Assembly (NCBI GenBank): GCA_032821775.1
Contig: JAVLRN010000004.1
Location: 930,001 to 994,000, forward strand
Source of the DNA: Sanguinoderma infundibulare
Lineage: Eukaryota; Basidiomycota; Agaricomycetes; Polyporales; Polyporaceae
DNA length: 64,000 bases
Direction: 5' to 3'
Shown: piece by piece, positions 1 through 11,913 of the stretch
How the letters are laid out: the number at the start of each line of letters is the position of its first letter
Position numbering within the stretch: the first letter of the stretch is position 1
The notes under the pieces: model-generated
What the model was told of the DNA's origin: nothing
Database searches by the model: none
What the model saw: the letters and a program-made list of their open reading frames with translations, nothing else
Translations under genes and position numbers: made by a program

Positions 1-400
1 CGGGGCGCAGCCGGCCCGCCTGACTCAGGCCCGCCACTGCCAAGTCAGGCATGGACTTGGTCATTTCGAGTCGCCTCCCACCGTCGCTCTACTCGTCGTC
101 CAGCCCATCGTCCCCGCACCTCCCCACACATCACCATCCACTCGCCTCAGTCATCTTCTTCCCCGTGGGCCATCATTTGGAAGTCTGTCCCCAGGTACGT
201 ATCGGTTTTCTGGGCCGAGGTGGGGTATACATACTAACTCACTTGCTCGCAGCCGTCCATCAAGATCGCTCATCCCATTCCCCACATCCCTCATCGCAGC
301 TTCAGTTTGTCGCCGCAGACCACTGGACGCTTGTGATCCCGATTTGACTTTGTGTCGATCGGTTCGCCTCCATCTAGAGGGAGATCAGAAACGCACCGCG
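1..400 (+). repeat. Partial palindromic element and repeated 5' leader (copy 1)
   Basis: Bases 1-60 match the palindromic element seen complete near 21611, 26035 and 53641, with the inner side cut by the window edge. The leader follows: a serine-rich open stretch, a GTACGTATC donor-like site near 195, an acceptor-like GCTCGCAG near 250, then a conserved block at about 300-375 ending in GTTCGCCTCCATC. The same block is found at 21100-21180, 25550-25620, 53330-53410 and 54215-54295. Here no gene follows in the same direction; the TOM1 fragment lies downstream on the opposite strand. Confidence 0.75.
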
Positions 401-694
401 CATCATACAGGAGTTCTCGAACATGGATTTTTGGTGAGTCAATATCACATTTGGCGGAATACTAACTTCAGCGCATGTAGCAAAAGTGGATAAGGTGTGG
501 TTACATGAGTCAGATCCGAGCCCCAGCTTCGTCCGAGTCCCGGGCTTCTCGACAGTGACCAGTCCGCCTATGATTTACCGGAGATGAACCATGTCCGGCT
601 CATTCAAGTTCAAACTTCGGGCTCCCTGCTTCCGCAGCTTCACAAGGCTAACGCATGATTTGAGATGAAACCACCCCTATGTAAGTGAAGTGCT

Positions 695-2036
695 CACTAT
701 GCTTATGCCACTCCCAGGCCCTCCGCTCCATGTCACGGTTGATAAACGTGTCGACAACCTTGCCTCCAACAACAATTCTGCAGAACTACATAAGCATGGC
801 CTCGAGACCTCCAATCCGGACAAATGTGACCAAAAGCATCGTTTGCAGAGTCTTCTGTGACGGCCGCTCTAGGAACGAAGAACAGTCAGGATGATCTATC
901 GTGAATACGCGTATGAACTTGCCATCCACCAGAAGAACTGTCGTTGTATTCAACATACATTGAGGTGTAGTACGAGAAGATAGACAACTTTTCGCCTAGA
1001 GCGCGGGACCAATGACCACGACAAGGACGTAAACTCCGCCTGGACTCACTGAACGGCTTTTGCTCGAGATACTTGACAAGAACCTCTCCGATTATACCCG
1101 AGCCCCTTTGACCTTCTGCTTCTGGGCCGTGTCGCTGCTCCGACGTGTCTGGAACAAGCGAACAATAGCTGCAAATCCAATGTCAGCACCGCACTCTTCC
1201 CAATCATTAGCCGATCACTCACATTGGAAGAACAGTGCCAATGCACTCGGGATCTGGCTCACGAGGTGCTTGAGACCCTTCGCGTTCTTGTCCCACGGCT
1301 GCTCCTCCTTCGCGTGAACAGGAGGTGTGCTCGTCGACGTCCATGGCTCAGTTGGCTCAGGTCCATTCATGGCGCCGGTCGACGGAGCGCCATTGGCAGT
1401 ACCCGCCGACGCGGAAGCGCCGTTTGCTGCTGTGCTGGTTGACATTGCATTTGCGGCACCAGAAGGCGTCGATGACGACGACTGATACTGAGTTGCTGTA
1501 GCTGCAGACCAGAGGAGGCTCGAGAGTAGTAGGTCATGAGGCTGAGCGATGTCAATGCCCCGCGATGAGAGGACGGCCTTGAGGACAATGTTCTCCCAAA
1601 CACACGCACGGTGGAGAGAACCGAGATCCTGAAGCGGATTAGGCGTGCGCACAAGCAGAGACTGCAGAAGCGTCTGGGTCACGCGACCGTGCGTGTAGCC
1701 CGCGGTAGCGTAGATATCGGACAGCAAAGAAGTCCGGGTGTGCAGCGTGATCAACTTGCGGAATCTCGAATTCGCCTTCTCTTCCTCTTCGCTGGCTATA
1801 GACATTGCATTAGTAGACGATCATCGATGCAGTTTCAATGTCAGGCTTACCTGTGAACTCGACCAGGCTCAACAACTTAGGTTGCTCCTCCATCATCTCC
1901 CAGAAGTCCTTGCAATCCTCCAGCGACTCTTGCACCAGCTTGACGAGGAATGTGAGCGTCTCGTTCGTCGCCGCCTCGGCCATTGTGCGAATGACTTGGG
2001 CGAGCGAGTCCGACGCGACGCTGTTTGCGAAATCAA
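695..2036 (-). pseudogene. TOM1/HUWE1-like E3 ubiquitin-ligase fragment (left arm)
   Basis: Left-arm copy of the fragment described at 51671-53012. On the minus strand it encodes a helical stretch with SDSLAQVIRTMAEAATNETL, followed after a short intron by a segment with LITLHTRTSLLSDIYATAGY and LKHLVSQIPSALALFFQ. These resemble the DUF913-type region near the N terminus of TOM1/HUWE1 HECT ligases, recalled from family knowledge. No HECT domain is present. Frame breaks and stops appear before 1046. It is a gene piece joined directly to a DPP III piece and is not expected to make a working ligase. Confidence 0.7.
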
Positions 2037-2787
2037 CTCGACGACGGGCCCGACGTCCCATACCCAGTGCTCCGAACCCTTGATGTGGGCATCGATCGAA
2101 CCCATCTTGAAACTATGAGTGCCGGTCGCATGTCAGAAGTCTCCGATAGATAATCGACATTGAGCGGACTTACGATTCGATGTACTTCTCCAGCATAGCA
2201 ACCTGGTGGTCGTTAGCAGCATACTTCTTCGCCTGTTCGCCTGTACAACCAGTCAGACTTGTCAAGAGCCTCGTGGTGGCACGTCTCACCTCGACGAGCG
2301 CATCAGCAGCCTTCTTCATGGACCCGGAAAAATCGCCGTACTCGACGGTGAGCTTCGCATGCCTCTCCCCAATCTTGAACTCGTGGACCTCCTTCGGCTT
2401 GGTGTCCGCAGATGCGATCAGGGGCATGAAGGTGTCGGGGCTATCCTTCCGCACACTACCTCGCCATTGCACTCAGCCTTGTCCCCATCCTCAAAGATTC
2501 TCCAGACTCAAGTGACCACTCACCGAGTGTTCAGAATGGATAAGCTGAGCTTCTCAGCCGCAGCCTGGATCGCAGCGACCTCCTCGTCCGTAGACGGCTC
2601 GCCGAGGTAGTAATTCGAGACGTGGCCGAGGGTGCGCTTGCCGATGGAGTTGCCCGACTCGGGCGCGAGCCGGTAGACGTGGCCCTTGAGCTCGTCCCAG
2701 AGCGGGACAGTGTTGGCCGCATTCGCCGACTTGGCGATCATGGCCCCGAACTTGTCCTCGGGGATGCGCGGCACGATCTTGTTGTTA
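2037..2787 (-). pseudogene. Dipeptidyl-peptidase III N-terminal fragment (left arm)
   Basis: Left-arm copy of the fragment at 50920-51670. Visible motifs are KIVPRIPEDKFGAM, YYLGEPSTDEEVAAIQAAAE, LTVEYGDFSGSMKKAADAL, KYAANDHQVAMLEKYIESF and HWVWDVGPVVE, which follow the order of the N-terminal half of M49 peptidases (DPP III). The zinc-binding HELLGH motif is absent because the homology stops abruptly at VVE, where TOM1-like sequence begins. Splicing the intron near 2240 leaves the next exon out of frame, so the piece is also frame-broken. Confidence 0.75.
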
Positions 2788-3501
2788 GTGATTCGTAAGC
2801 AGGGTCGAAGCATTCCTATACCTTGCCAAAGACGTTGATGTAGGAGATAATGTTGTTGTCATGCGACCATCCCCAGAAGTCGTCCCTGTGATTCGACTAC
2901 TGTCCAGAAGCCTGAGGGTCGGCGCATGATGCAGCTGGCTCCGGAGTCGCTGGGTCGACATCCATAGCCACATTCTCGTCCGCGCTCTCAGCGGCCACAG
3001 GCGTTGGGGCAGGGTTCTGCAGCTGCAAGCGGTACCAGTGCTTGATGTCGTCCGGGACAACATAGTTCATCCCAAGCTCCTCGATACGCGTATGCTCGTG
3101 CATCTCGGAGGGGATAGAACACTGGCATTGGACTAGGCTAGAGTGCAGGCCGTCAGTTCACCCTGGGATATGCATCTATGACGGACCTACAGATCATCGT
3201 TCATGTCCAGTAACGACATTGAAGGGGTCGCCACAGCGCCACAACTCCCGAAATACCTGTGAGTTCGCTGTCGGAAAACGTGGTGGTATCATGCGAGGGT
3301 ATGGGTTCTTGGCTGAGCATGGGGTCTGGAAGGGGAGGTTCCAGAACAGTTGGCGTTGATAAGCTGAGGGGAAGATGAGCGGACTGGGAAGTAGCTGACG
3401 GTAGGACACTGGTGCTGGAGGCAGCTCCATGTCGGCAGGGCCCTCTGATGGGTTGACGTCAAAATGAGAATCACTATTCTTACAACGCCAAACATATATG
3501 G

Positions 3502-3657
3502 GGGTTATACAGGAGACGAGACGGGATGAGACGAGACGACATGCGACGAGACAAGATGAGATGAGATGAGACGAGATGAGACGAGACAAGATGAGATGAG
3601 ACAAGACAAGACGAGATGAGACGAGACGAGCTGAGACGAGACGAGCTATAGGCGATG
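3502..3657. repeat. Simple repeat (GAGATGAGAC-like), left arm
   Basis: About 150 bp of imperfect GAGAC/GAGAT pentamer repeats, with TCTCGTCTCATCTCG on the other strand. It lies between the coiled-coil ORF and the DPP III piece and matches 50050-50205 in the right arm. The long Ser/Arg/Leu reading frames across it come from the repeat itself. Confidence 0.9.
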
Positions 3658-3766
3658 TAAAGAAGTCCAGGGTAGAGCTGAGCGGAGCAGAGCAGAGGGG
3701 AGCACAACGAGAATCTATGTTATGGTACAACGAAAAAGTCCATGTCGCTTGCACCAGCACCACGGG

Positions 3767-4856
3767 AGGCCCTTCACTCACTCATGTTGGCACCCATATC
3801 ATCCCTGGCCTCAGGTGCAGGCGCAGGCGCAGGCACGGGCGCAGGCGCAGGCGCATTCTCCCCGTGGCCTGGGAAGAAGTGCATGCTCGACTCACTGGTT
3901 GTGAAAGTCAGCATCTGGTATGACATAATAGGAAAGGACTCACTTAATGTGCTGCCTCGACATGCCAGCGTGCTCGCTTAAACCGGTGGCTAAGCCACAC
4001 AAATGAGCGATGTTCTTATCGAGGCCATGCAGCGAAGAGTTGGTCGTGCGGAGTTCAGCTAAGATTCCTTGGCTCAGCTCCCTCTGCTCTTCCTGTCCCT
4101 TTTCCGAAAGGGAGAGATGATGCGTATGATCCTGAAATAAGGTCAAGTTAGTTTGCGGTACATAAAGAATGAACCAATGAACCAACCTACCTCAAGGATC
4201 TTCTGCCAGCCGGTTGCAGGTTGAGCTGTCTGCTGCTCGGCCTGCTGCTCGGCCTGCTGATCTACCTGTTGCTCGATCTGCTGCCGAGCCTGCTGCTCGA
4301 GCTGGCGCCCATGGTCCTGGCGGTCACGATCACCCTCGCGCTCATGGTAGAAGGAACGGAAAACCTTCGCTATATCAGAAACACCCTACTATGAGAGATG
4401 GAAACACTCACCCGCATGAAGAGCCCACCCAACTCTTGGGAAATCCTCGGATCATCGAATACGCTGGCAGGGGCGGCAGGGAAGGGAGCACTACCGCCAA
4501 AGCCGGTGTGGGCTGAGGCGGCAGGGACGGGCATACCGCCAAAGCCGGTGTGGGCTGAGGCAGCAGGGACGGGTGTACCGCCAAGAGAGCCGGTGTGGGC
4601 AGAGGCGTCAGTGAAGAGCGTACCGCCAAAAGAGCTGGTCGCCGCCCCATACGCGCGGGGGGTCGTCGGGTTGGGGGTGGGGGTGGCATTGGCAGCACCG
4701 CTGTGCATCCAAGGGTTTCCGGCAGGCATCAACCCACCAGAGGTTGACCTACAAAATGTGCCTGGTTATTCGTCAATACCGGTCAGCATCGCATTTTTCA
4801 AGAACACGCTTACCGGAGCCAAAGAGCGCGGGATCCATGTTAAACGTCAAGGACAT
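3767..4856 (-). CDS. FG/FGG-repeat coiled-coil protein (left-arm copy)
   Basis: Left-arm copy of the gene at 48725-49940, with the same exon pattern. This copy has only two perfect 14-residue PVPAASAHTGFGG-type repeats (4495-4579) where the right arm has five. No stop or frameshift is evident in the exons I could follow. I do not recognise the family. Gly-Phe repeats followed by a Gln-rich coiled coil recall FG nucleoporin organisation, but that is only a likeness in composition. Confidence 0.5.
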
Positions 4857-5750
4857 AATGGACAGGGCAGGTGTGGGTGAGTGGAACGAGAAAGAAGAGG
4901 CTATTGCCAACAAGCAGTGAGAGTGGAAGGCTGGGGAGCGGAAGAGAGCTGGTAAGCGGGAGCGAACGGGCAACGCTGACTCGGAAGCCTGAGATGGAAC
5001 TTCCCATCGCTAGCCGAGGTATTTATAAATGTATAAGCGCTCACTCACCTGAGACGCGGAAAAGATCCGCCAGCATGTCGGGAAGAGACAGCAGGCACAA
5101 AGTTCGGCCACCAGTGAACTCGTGAACATGAGCGCGATGAGCACCCAACTTCCATATCCTCATAATGAACCGAGAAGCTCACTTTGGACAGCACCCTGAT
5201 GAGAATCATATCTGCTCTGCGCCCGCTAACTTTGGCAGCAAAATGCATACTAGCCTCCCCTGTATGCAGTGTCACCCAAATGCAGTCTTGTATCCGAGGC
5301 ATACCCTCCCTGTCTCCAAGTTATACAAGACTTGCTAAAGTGCAGAAGCCCAGGGGATTAAAGTGTGTGAGGCGATGGGAGCAAGCAGAGGAAATCACCG
5401 AATAGAAGGGGAATCCGGCTATCAAGCTCGAGCTGAGACTGTTCACCAGCCTCCAGAAGGTGCCAATGTGAAGTGCCAGGCATTCTTCCAAGTCTGTTTC
5501 ATCCCTGTGACCTGCACGGTGACCCTAGATTTCTTATCTATTGACGTCTAAGTGTCGGTTTCTTGCCAGAAGGAACTCAGGCAGCGGCATGGAAGCTAGT
5601 GAAGGTAGGGTCATCTGGCCTGTCCACATGTCAAAGAACTGGTCCCTGTCTGTGGTTGCAGTGAACGTGATGAGGAACCCTAGCATAGAGCCCAGGCCAG
5701 ATGAGTCGAGACCAAGGATTGGGATAGAGGCCAAATATGGCAAGTTAAAC

Positions 5751-5942
5751 GCTTAAAGCTGGATTTGGTATGTCAGGCGCCCAGCACCCAATATGGTATA
5801 CAAACCATGAGGAGTGCCATCTTGCCTTCTTGAGTTGTGCGGGCGTGAGCGTCGCGTAGGGAGGACGGACTCCTGCATGAGCTTGGGCGGGGGAGGAAAA
5901 GTGGTGACCCATGAGGGCATCACCAAGTGCACAAATGCGTAA
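5751..5942 (-). pseudogene. Subtilase C-terminal tail fragment (left arm)
   Basis: Contains LTPAQLKKARW in one frame, a remnant of the end of a proteinase-K-like S8 peptidase. The right arm continues upstream into the catalytic-serine region, whereas this copy ends at the repeat boundary. It is therefore a truncated copy. Confidence 0.6.
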
Positions 5943-6292
5943 CACGGCACCTAACCCTCACTGCCCGCTCTTTCGCGACCGCGATGAACGCATGGCACCT
6001 GCGTGGATGAGCTGAAGTGGTCTGTAAGCCACACATTCGAGGGACTGTACCATAAATAGTTCATTCATACGGGGCCGCCAAGCGGATACCAATGGCAAAA
6101 GAGCAAGCGCATTCATTGTTCGTTGGTCATGACATTGTTACAATAGACGCGGTAGGGAGCCACAGCCATGGTGCGGAACTCGGTCAAGGCGCGGAGACAC
6201 TAGCAGACAACGGTGCATTCGAAGACAATGAACATGAACAGGGTCAAGAAACAGTACTCATCCATGCACCAGAGTGCGGTACTGCATGTCGA
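5943..6292. other. Spacer between repeat arm and F1 gene 3' end
   Basis: About 350 bp with no coding signal I trust. It is the 3' flank of the interrupted F1 gene on the minus strand. The open frame at 6092-6748 on the plus strand is antisense to F1. Confidence 0.5.
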
Positions 6293-7305
6293 TTATTGCA
6301 TGGGGAAGCAAAAAGGGACGATCGGCGCCCATCCCGACTGTTCGAAAAAGGTATTCACATAGAACGAGACAAGTTCCTCCTCGCGACGCAGAACCTCCCC
6401 TTCCGGCAGGGCTGTCGTGATGGCGCTGTCTGCAAAGAAGGTTGTCGGGCAACGGGGCCAACGCAGCATGATGCGCCGAAACGCATCCAGGTAGGGAACG
6501 CGAGAGGACCATGTTGGGTGGCACAAACTGACCGGAGCATTAGGCAGCTCACGGATGCAAAAAAGGGAATGGTCAAAGAACACGGCCGCCAGCAGATCCT
6601 CTCGCTGCTCCTCATCGAAACCCTCCGTTCGGCCGGTAAACAGAAGGCGATCAAGCGCGAGGAGCTCATGCCAGAATCCGAGCTCGCAGATCTCCCACAG
6701 GATCGTCGGGCAGAGAGGGGGTTTAACAGTGGGGACGCGCCTACCTAACCAGAAGGGCGCGGCCGTACTGGTGAGATCAAAATCGGTTTTCGAGAATGCG
6801 AGGCTGAAAACTCTCTGCATCTGGTCCTGATGTTGCCCATTCCGAGTTTGATGGTTTATCTCTGTCCACCCAGTTTTGCCATAAAGGAAGTCACGCCACC
6901 ATTGCGTAGCGACGCGCGTCGCGCGCGCCTCACAAAGTCGCAGGAAGTAGAGCCAAGCGGGTCGAATGCGTAGCCAGTTGTAGAGGTAACGTTGGCGACG
7001 CTCCACAGTCTGAGGGCAGAGGAACATTGCGGGCTCGGGAATCCAATACCCCCAGATCTCGGCCTGAGGGTGGGCCAGCTTGAAAAGGTCAACGCTCGAC
7101 ATCACGCACTCCCACACGCTGATTGGTGGAGGCATCCATTCGTGGTTGTAGGTCGCGAACTTGTTGACCCTGCAAACTTGGGTGCCGTGCGGCCGTGCAT
7201 CTGCAAAGGTTAAGCCAGTATTATCTCCAAGCCCGATGAATCCAGCGACACTCACAGGGAGGCTTCTTTGCAACTTGCTGATGCATAGACTGTCTTCCTC
7301 CTCGT
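6293..7305 (-). pseudogene. F1-family gene, 3' half (split by KDZ insertion)
   Basis: The minus strand encodes the C-terminal half of a protein related to the 770-aa gene at 54343. Matching landmarks in order are a YYFPPPWL-like start (here WGYWIPEPAMFL), a WRDxLxG-type motif, a WExxxLxLDRLL block and EEELVSFYVNTFFEQSG, which aligns with EAVSFYVRTFVAKYERLP of the intact paralogue. The 5' half lies at 20050-21039. A short intron (donor GTGAGT, acceptor TTTGCAG, 55 nt, about 7198-7252) puts this half in frame with the 5' half once the transposon and one target duplication are removed. The function of the family is unknown to me. Confidence 0.85.
7299..7305 (+). other. Left target-site duplication TCCTCGT
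   Basis: TCCTCGT lies immediately outside the left terminal inverted repeat and is repeated in direct orientation at 20050-20056 just outside the right end. Flanking bases differ on both sides, so the duplication is exactly 7 bp as seen. As I recall, KDZ elements usually give about 8 bp. Confidence 0.9.
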
Positions 7306-8079
7306 CACCAGTAGCTTCCATACTTGTAATACAAGTCCCCATAACTGTGGTAGGAGGGGGACTATTTTATGACCCGTCTGTAATTCACTTACAACTGGCC
7401 TAATTGTATTTCCTTCATTGTGTATCGTCTCCTCACTTGTATATCTTATATACCTATGCTTGTACCAGCCCTGCCCACTTGTATATCCTTTATATGCGTA
7501 CTTGTACCAGCCCCGCCCATTAGTATATCCTCTAAATGCGTACTTGTACCAGCCCTGCCCATTTGTAAATCCTCTAAATGCGTACTTGTACCAGCCCTGC
7601 CCATTTGTAAATCCTCTAAATGCGTACTTGTACCAGCCCCACCCATTAGTATATCCTCTAAATGCGTACTTGTACCAGCCCTGCCCATTTGTAAATCCTC
7701 TAAATGCGTACTTGTACCAGCCCCACCCATTAGTATATCCTCTAAATGCGTACTTGTACCAGCCCTGCCCATTTGTAAATCCTCTAAATGCGTACTTGTA
7801 CCAGCCCAGCCCATTAGTATATCCCGCTTGTACCAGCCCCGCCCATTAGTATATCCTCTGAATGCGTACTTGTACCAGCCCCGCCCATTTGTAAATCCTC
7901 TAAATGCGTACTTGTACCAGCCCAGCCCATTTGTATATCCTCTAAATTTGTACTTGTACCAGCCCCGCCCATTAGTATATCCTCCATATGCGTACTTGTA
8001 CCAGCCCTGCCCATTAGTATATTCCACTTGTACCACCCCCGCCTATTTGTATATGCTCCATATGCGCACTTGTACCTTA
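7306..8079. repeat. Left KDZ terminal inverted repeat with subterminal minisatellite
   Basis: About 140 bp of unique terminal sequence (7306-7445) is followed by about 15 units of a 42-bp repeat of the type CTTGTACCAGCCCTGCCC plus a spacer with TCCTCTAAATGCGTA. One shorter unit near 7820 lacks the spacer. The long Tyr/Pro/Leu-rich frames on both strands are products of the repeat and are not genes. Short tandem motifs inside the ends may be transposase-binding sites, as in other cut-and-paste elements; that is inference. Confidence 0.9.
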
Positions 8080-8437
8080 GTCAAATGGCCAGCAATATCA
8101 ATAGCACACCTAACACGCAAGGGAACGTCACTATTGATCATTATTGCGAGATTACAAGAAACCACGTAAGCAATAGTGCAATAATATGAGTTAATGTGCT
8201 GGATTATATGCGACATCTATCTACAGGGATTAGGGCGTGGACGATACTGGGAATCAGATGAAGGAATGTGATGACCAAGCGAGAGAAATGCGATAGTGGA
8301 GGGAACGCGCAGGGAACGAGTTGGCTTATGCGTGAATGAACAGTATGGAATTGACTTATACACAGCGTCTATGCGCCCGGCTTCTGCGTACGTCAGCCCT
8401 CCACCTCCTACCCGTCCTCCTCGAAGTTGTGGGTGGT

Positions 8438-10694
8438 CTACTTCAGCCCGGAACGATGGGTCTCGAGCACCGTGGAGATTGTCCAGTTGACATCATCCAC
8501 GGCATGCGCAAGGTCGGCAGGAGGCTCAGCTCCTACTTCAACCGCCGACGCCCAGATCGCGAGAGACATGACGACGACGAAGATTCCGTTACACCCCCCA
8601 CGACGGATTGAATCCCATTCCAAGTCGTCCTCCGGGACTGTGCGCGGCAGCGGCCAGTTCTCTGCATTCTGGCGAACATTTGGCTGTAGCTTCCTCCACC
8701 AACTAATCCACCGTGAGCCAAAGGACTCAAGAGAATCCGGGCACGGGATCCGGTCGTAGTCGCGACCGTTGTTGATCCACCGTGCAACCTCCTCAGGCCG
8801 ATGCTTCACGCTGATACGCTTCTACGACGAGGGTCAGCGGACGTGAGATACACAACATGCAAGAGCCATCGAGACATACCTTGCCGTCAGGGTGTCCCAT
8901 GGCGCATTCGAAAGCCTGCCAGTTCTTGAGCAGCTCCGACCACGTGTTCGTGATGCTGAGATTTTCGAGATGGGAGATGGCAGTCGTTATCCAAGGAGGT
9001 ACGGCAGGAGCGCCGTTCGATGCAGTATTGCCGAGCTGGCGGAAGGCACCGTCCAAACCGGCGGCAGCCAGCGTGGCGCGATTCTTCTCGATCGTCCTGC
9101 GCCGCTCGTCATCATAATTGGGCTCAGGAAGGGACATGGGGGTCGACCCTGGAGTAGAGGGAGGTGATGCAGAGGTTGAGCATAGAGATGTGGGCTTCAG
9201 ACGTAACTCGCTACCAATGGGGGACGACTTACGAGTGCTCGTCGCCTCCGAGTGCTCATCCTCTGCAGCCCGCTCAAAACGCTTCCGCTCCTTCCTCTTC
9301 CGCGAATCCTCCGCCTCTTCATCATCAGATGAGTGGGCTTCCGTTATGGCATCCTTCGACCCTTTAACCTTGTTGCGCTTCCGGTCCTTCTTCTTCTTCC
9401 TCTCCGTCTTGTCCTTGCCATGGTCCCGTTTGCGCTTCTTGCCGGGCGTCGAAAGCTCAGTGGTCTTGTCATTTTCGCTGGCAGAAAGAGACGAGGGGGA
9501 AGCTGTTGGAGAAGCAGATGAACGAGGCTGTGGGTCGTTCGATGGACTGGGTTGGGGGGATGAGGCTTCGTTCATGAACGCGTCGTGTAACTTGCTCGCG
9601 GCATCGGCAGCTTGGTACATCGTCAGCGACTGTCACGATAATAACCGCATTATATGACGCTTACCATAACATGCCGTGATGAACTTGTCCCAAGCTTGGG
9701 AGACCGTCTTCCAGTGGGTCATCGCATCCTCGAAGGTCTTGTTGAGCGTCAGAGTACGGCCGTTGTGAACGCTGTGAACGTGTGAACGCTGAGTCAACGA
9801 TGAGCGCGGATTGGACAGCCCTCACATCAAGGACGTCATCTCGCCATCTTGAGGGTTCGGCCCGCCCAAGAACAGCGTCCCGTTCCAATTCGTGAGTTTC
9901 TTGATTGAGTCCAGAAGGTAACGGGCTGTGTCGGGGAGCTGGTTGATCCGGCTTGGACACAAGGTAAGCACATACTGGCAACGCCGGCGGTGGTTCAGAA
10001 GCTTACTGTTGTAACAGCTCCGCTCGTTCATGGGATGTCGCAGCGTCGCAGTCCCCGGATTCAAGCTTCCTCAGGAACTCATCAAGAGATTCCTCGCCCT
10101 TTGCGATCATATCGCGGTACTCTTCGACCTCCTCCTTGACGCTCTCTGTCTCACCCTCTAGCATCTCCTTCGACTTCGCGATCACGAACGACCACCAATG
10201 CTTCTTCTTCTCGCCAGGCGGCAAGGATGCGGAGTACTCGTCGTACTGTTCGTGCAGCAGGGGCATAATCTTCTCAGTGTACAAGGTAAGATACGCCTGG
10301 TATGGTTGGGGCGGCCGAGCCTTCTTCATTGTGAGCGACAAGATTGACTTTTTGCTTTTCGTAGTCTCCTCCCCGCTCCGCCGGTTCCAAAACCACCAAT
10401 AGATTTGCTGGCATGATGAACGTAAGTATCGGATGATCAGTCACACGTTGCCGTACTAACCTTGTGTCGCAAGCCTTTCATATGCTGACGGGTCTTCTCC
10501 TCGTCTCCGTTGAACTTATTGAGCACCTTCTGTGTCGGGTTCTCAAAGCCGTCGGGAAACTTGTCAGACCAGTCCTGATACGTGCCGCTCAACCACGGAG
10601 TCGATTGGTTTTCTGTGCAAGCCTTTCGGAAGTCGTCGAGCCGGCCAGTTAACCACTCAAACTGGTCTTTGGAGGTCCAACGTTTGCGAGGCAT
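8438..10694 (-). CDS. KDZ-associated accessory protein, 632 aa
   Basis: Seven exons on the minus strand keep one open frame: 10694-10461, 10407-10007, 9951-9826, 9771-9665, 9610-9233, 9148-8880, 8821-8438 (1899 nt). The start is MPRKRWTSKDQFEWL, a tryptophan-rich N terminus (residues 1-100) of the kind seen in mushroom proteins that accompany KDZ elements. A lysine/arginine-rich basic stretch follows (GKKRKRDHGKDKTERKKKKD, about residues 325-345), then a conserved C terminus with HRPEEVARWINNGRDY and GGCNGIFVVVMSLAIW. It is intact, divergent from the transposase, and separated from it by gene relics. It may bind DNA or chromatin during transposition, but no biochemical role is known to me. 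Confidence 0.85.
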
Positions 10695-11014
10695 GGAGGG
10701 AAGATGCGAAGGGGAGGAGGAAGCGGTCGGGTGGGGCGTGGAAGGTGACCACGTCAGAGGTCGGGTGGAAGGCCTGGAAAAGACTCAAAGGTATTGTCTA
10801 GGGCTTCGTAGCCAGACATCGTTTTCCACGCTTCTGCACGCCTGATTCGTAAACATAAAGTTGACTGAGCTTCCAGCATGCAATTCAGGGTCGCCCTGCC
10901 ACCCGCCGCCCTCCCAGACTCCCCAAAGTCTCTCGTCTGTCACCCAGTGCCGTGCATTTGACAGGAGGAGGTCCGTGCGCCATTAATCCCTTGATCTCTT
11001 TGTGAGCTAACGTT

Positions 11015-11830
11015 ATGCTCCGTTCATCTATAGCTCTTACACAGTCATCGCCGTTCATCGACCCCACCGCGTCGGACGAGGAGCAAGCGGTCGACTCCCC
11101 TCCCTATCTCACGCCACCCTCTTCTCCCGATCCTGTCGAGTCTATCACCGCGGCTCCAACAATTATGGCTCCGCCGCCGCCAGTGTTCCAGTTCACCGTA
11201 AACACGACCACTGTCCACGATGAATCACAGGCAGCCTAACGGTGCTCAGCCCCCGTATCCGCCAACCCCCACTCGCGCTCATCTTGCTGCTATCGCGGAC
11301 ATCCCTGTGGCATCGCTTCGGAACTTGGTTCTCTCCGATGCGCCTCGGAGTCCCCGGCGCCACTGCCTGTTCATGATTGCGCTGACAAGCCGGCTGTTCC
11401 AGCTCATGCTCGGCGGCCCCGCCCCCCAGTGACTCCTGAAGGGAAGGCAGAGCTCGTCCACTGATCGCGACGACACTCGAGGAGATGAAACGGGAGGAGG
11501 CTGAGAAGAAGGCTGCCGCCAAAGCGGCCCCGACGTCCTCGTCCACAGACGCTGACAAGGCGCCTGCAGAGGACGAGGTCGACCCTTCGAGTATGTATTC
11601 CCGCCCCTTCTACACCTTTACGTCAGCGAATCCGATAGCGCGTATAGAAGAATACATCGCTCCGCCCGATCCGAACCACTGCAAGAAGCGGTTTGTGGTC
11701 TCTCTGGTACCAAGGTCGGCGTATTCAAGCATTGGTCGGAAGTGCAGCGCTACACGTCAGAAAAGTCCGGCTCGTTGCAGGAGGGGATGCGATCTCGCAC
11801 GGCGTGGGATGAAGGTCATTGAAGACTAGT
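11015..11830 (+). pseudogene. Degenerate ORF with RNase-H1/viroplasmin-like end
   Basis: A Pro/Ser-rich reading frame from 11015 breaks near 11239 and resumes in other frames (Glu/Lys-rich at 11485). A short stretch near 11710-11820 in a shifted frame reads GTKVGVFKHWSEVQRYTS, resembling the N-terminal viroplasmin-like domain of RNase H1 found in many fungal repeat proteins. Frame changes and stops make this a relic inside the transposon. The family call rests on one short motif. Confidence 0.4.
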
Positions 11831-11913
11831 TTGCCGGGCGCCCTGGTATTGTTTTGAGATATTGACAATTTGGTGTAACGTCCGTGGGTCCTTACATAGT
11901 ACCCGTACACTTC

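Larger units (their letters stand above)
1..5942. repeat. Left arm of ~6-kb inverted repeat
   Basis: This arm is the reverse complement of 47639-53706. Coordinates pair as x+y=53707 on the outer part and x+y=53581 on the inner part; the 126-bp difference is three extra 42-bp minisatellite units in the right arm. Long stretches are identical and only scattered single-base differences are visible (for example R/W and V/A differences in the frame at 685-894). The arm runs off the left window edge, so its outer end is unknown. The inner end falls at about 5942, inside the tail of a subtilase-like fragment that continues further in the right arm. This shows the right arm kept more of the source sequence. 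Confidence 0.95.

Noticed and set aside
3194..3781. Ser/Arg/Leu-rich frame of 195 codons (also 49926-50513)
   Set aside because: Produced mainly by the GAGAC/GAGAT simple repeat.
6092..6748. 218-codon plus-strand frame
   Set aside because: Antisense to the F1 3' half, which has a clear homologue at 54343-56768.
7418..8169. Long Tyr/Pro/Leu-rich reading frames on both strands, and the equivalents at 19471-19937
   Set aside because: They arise from a 42-bp minisatellite whose length is a multiple of three, so frames stay open by repetition. No start context, introns or domains.
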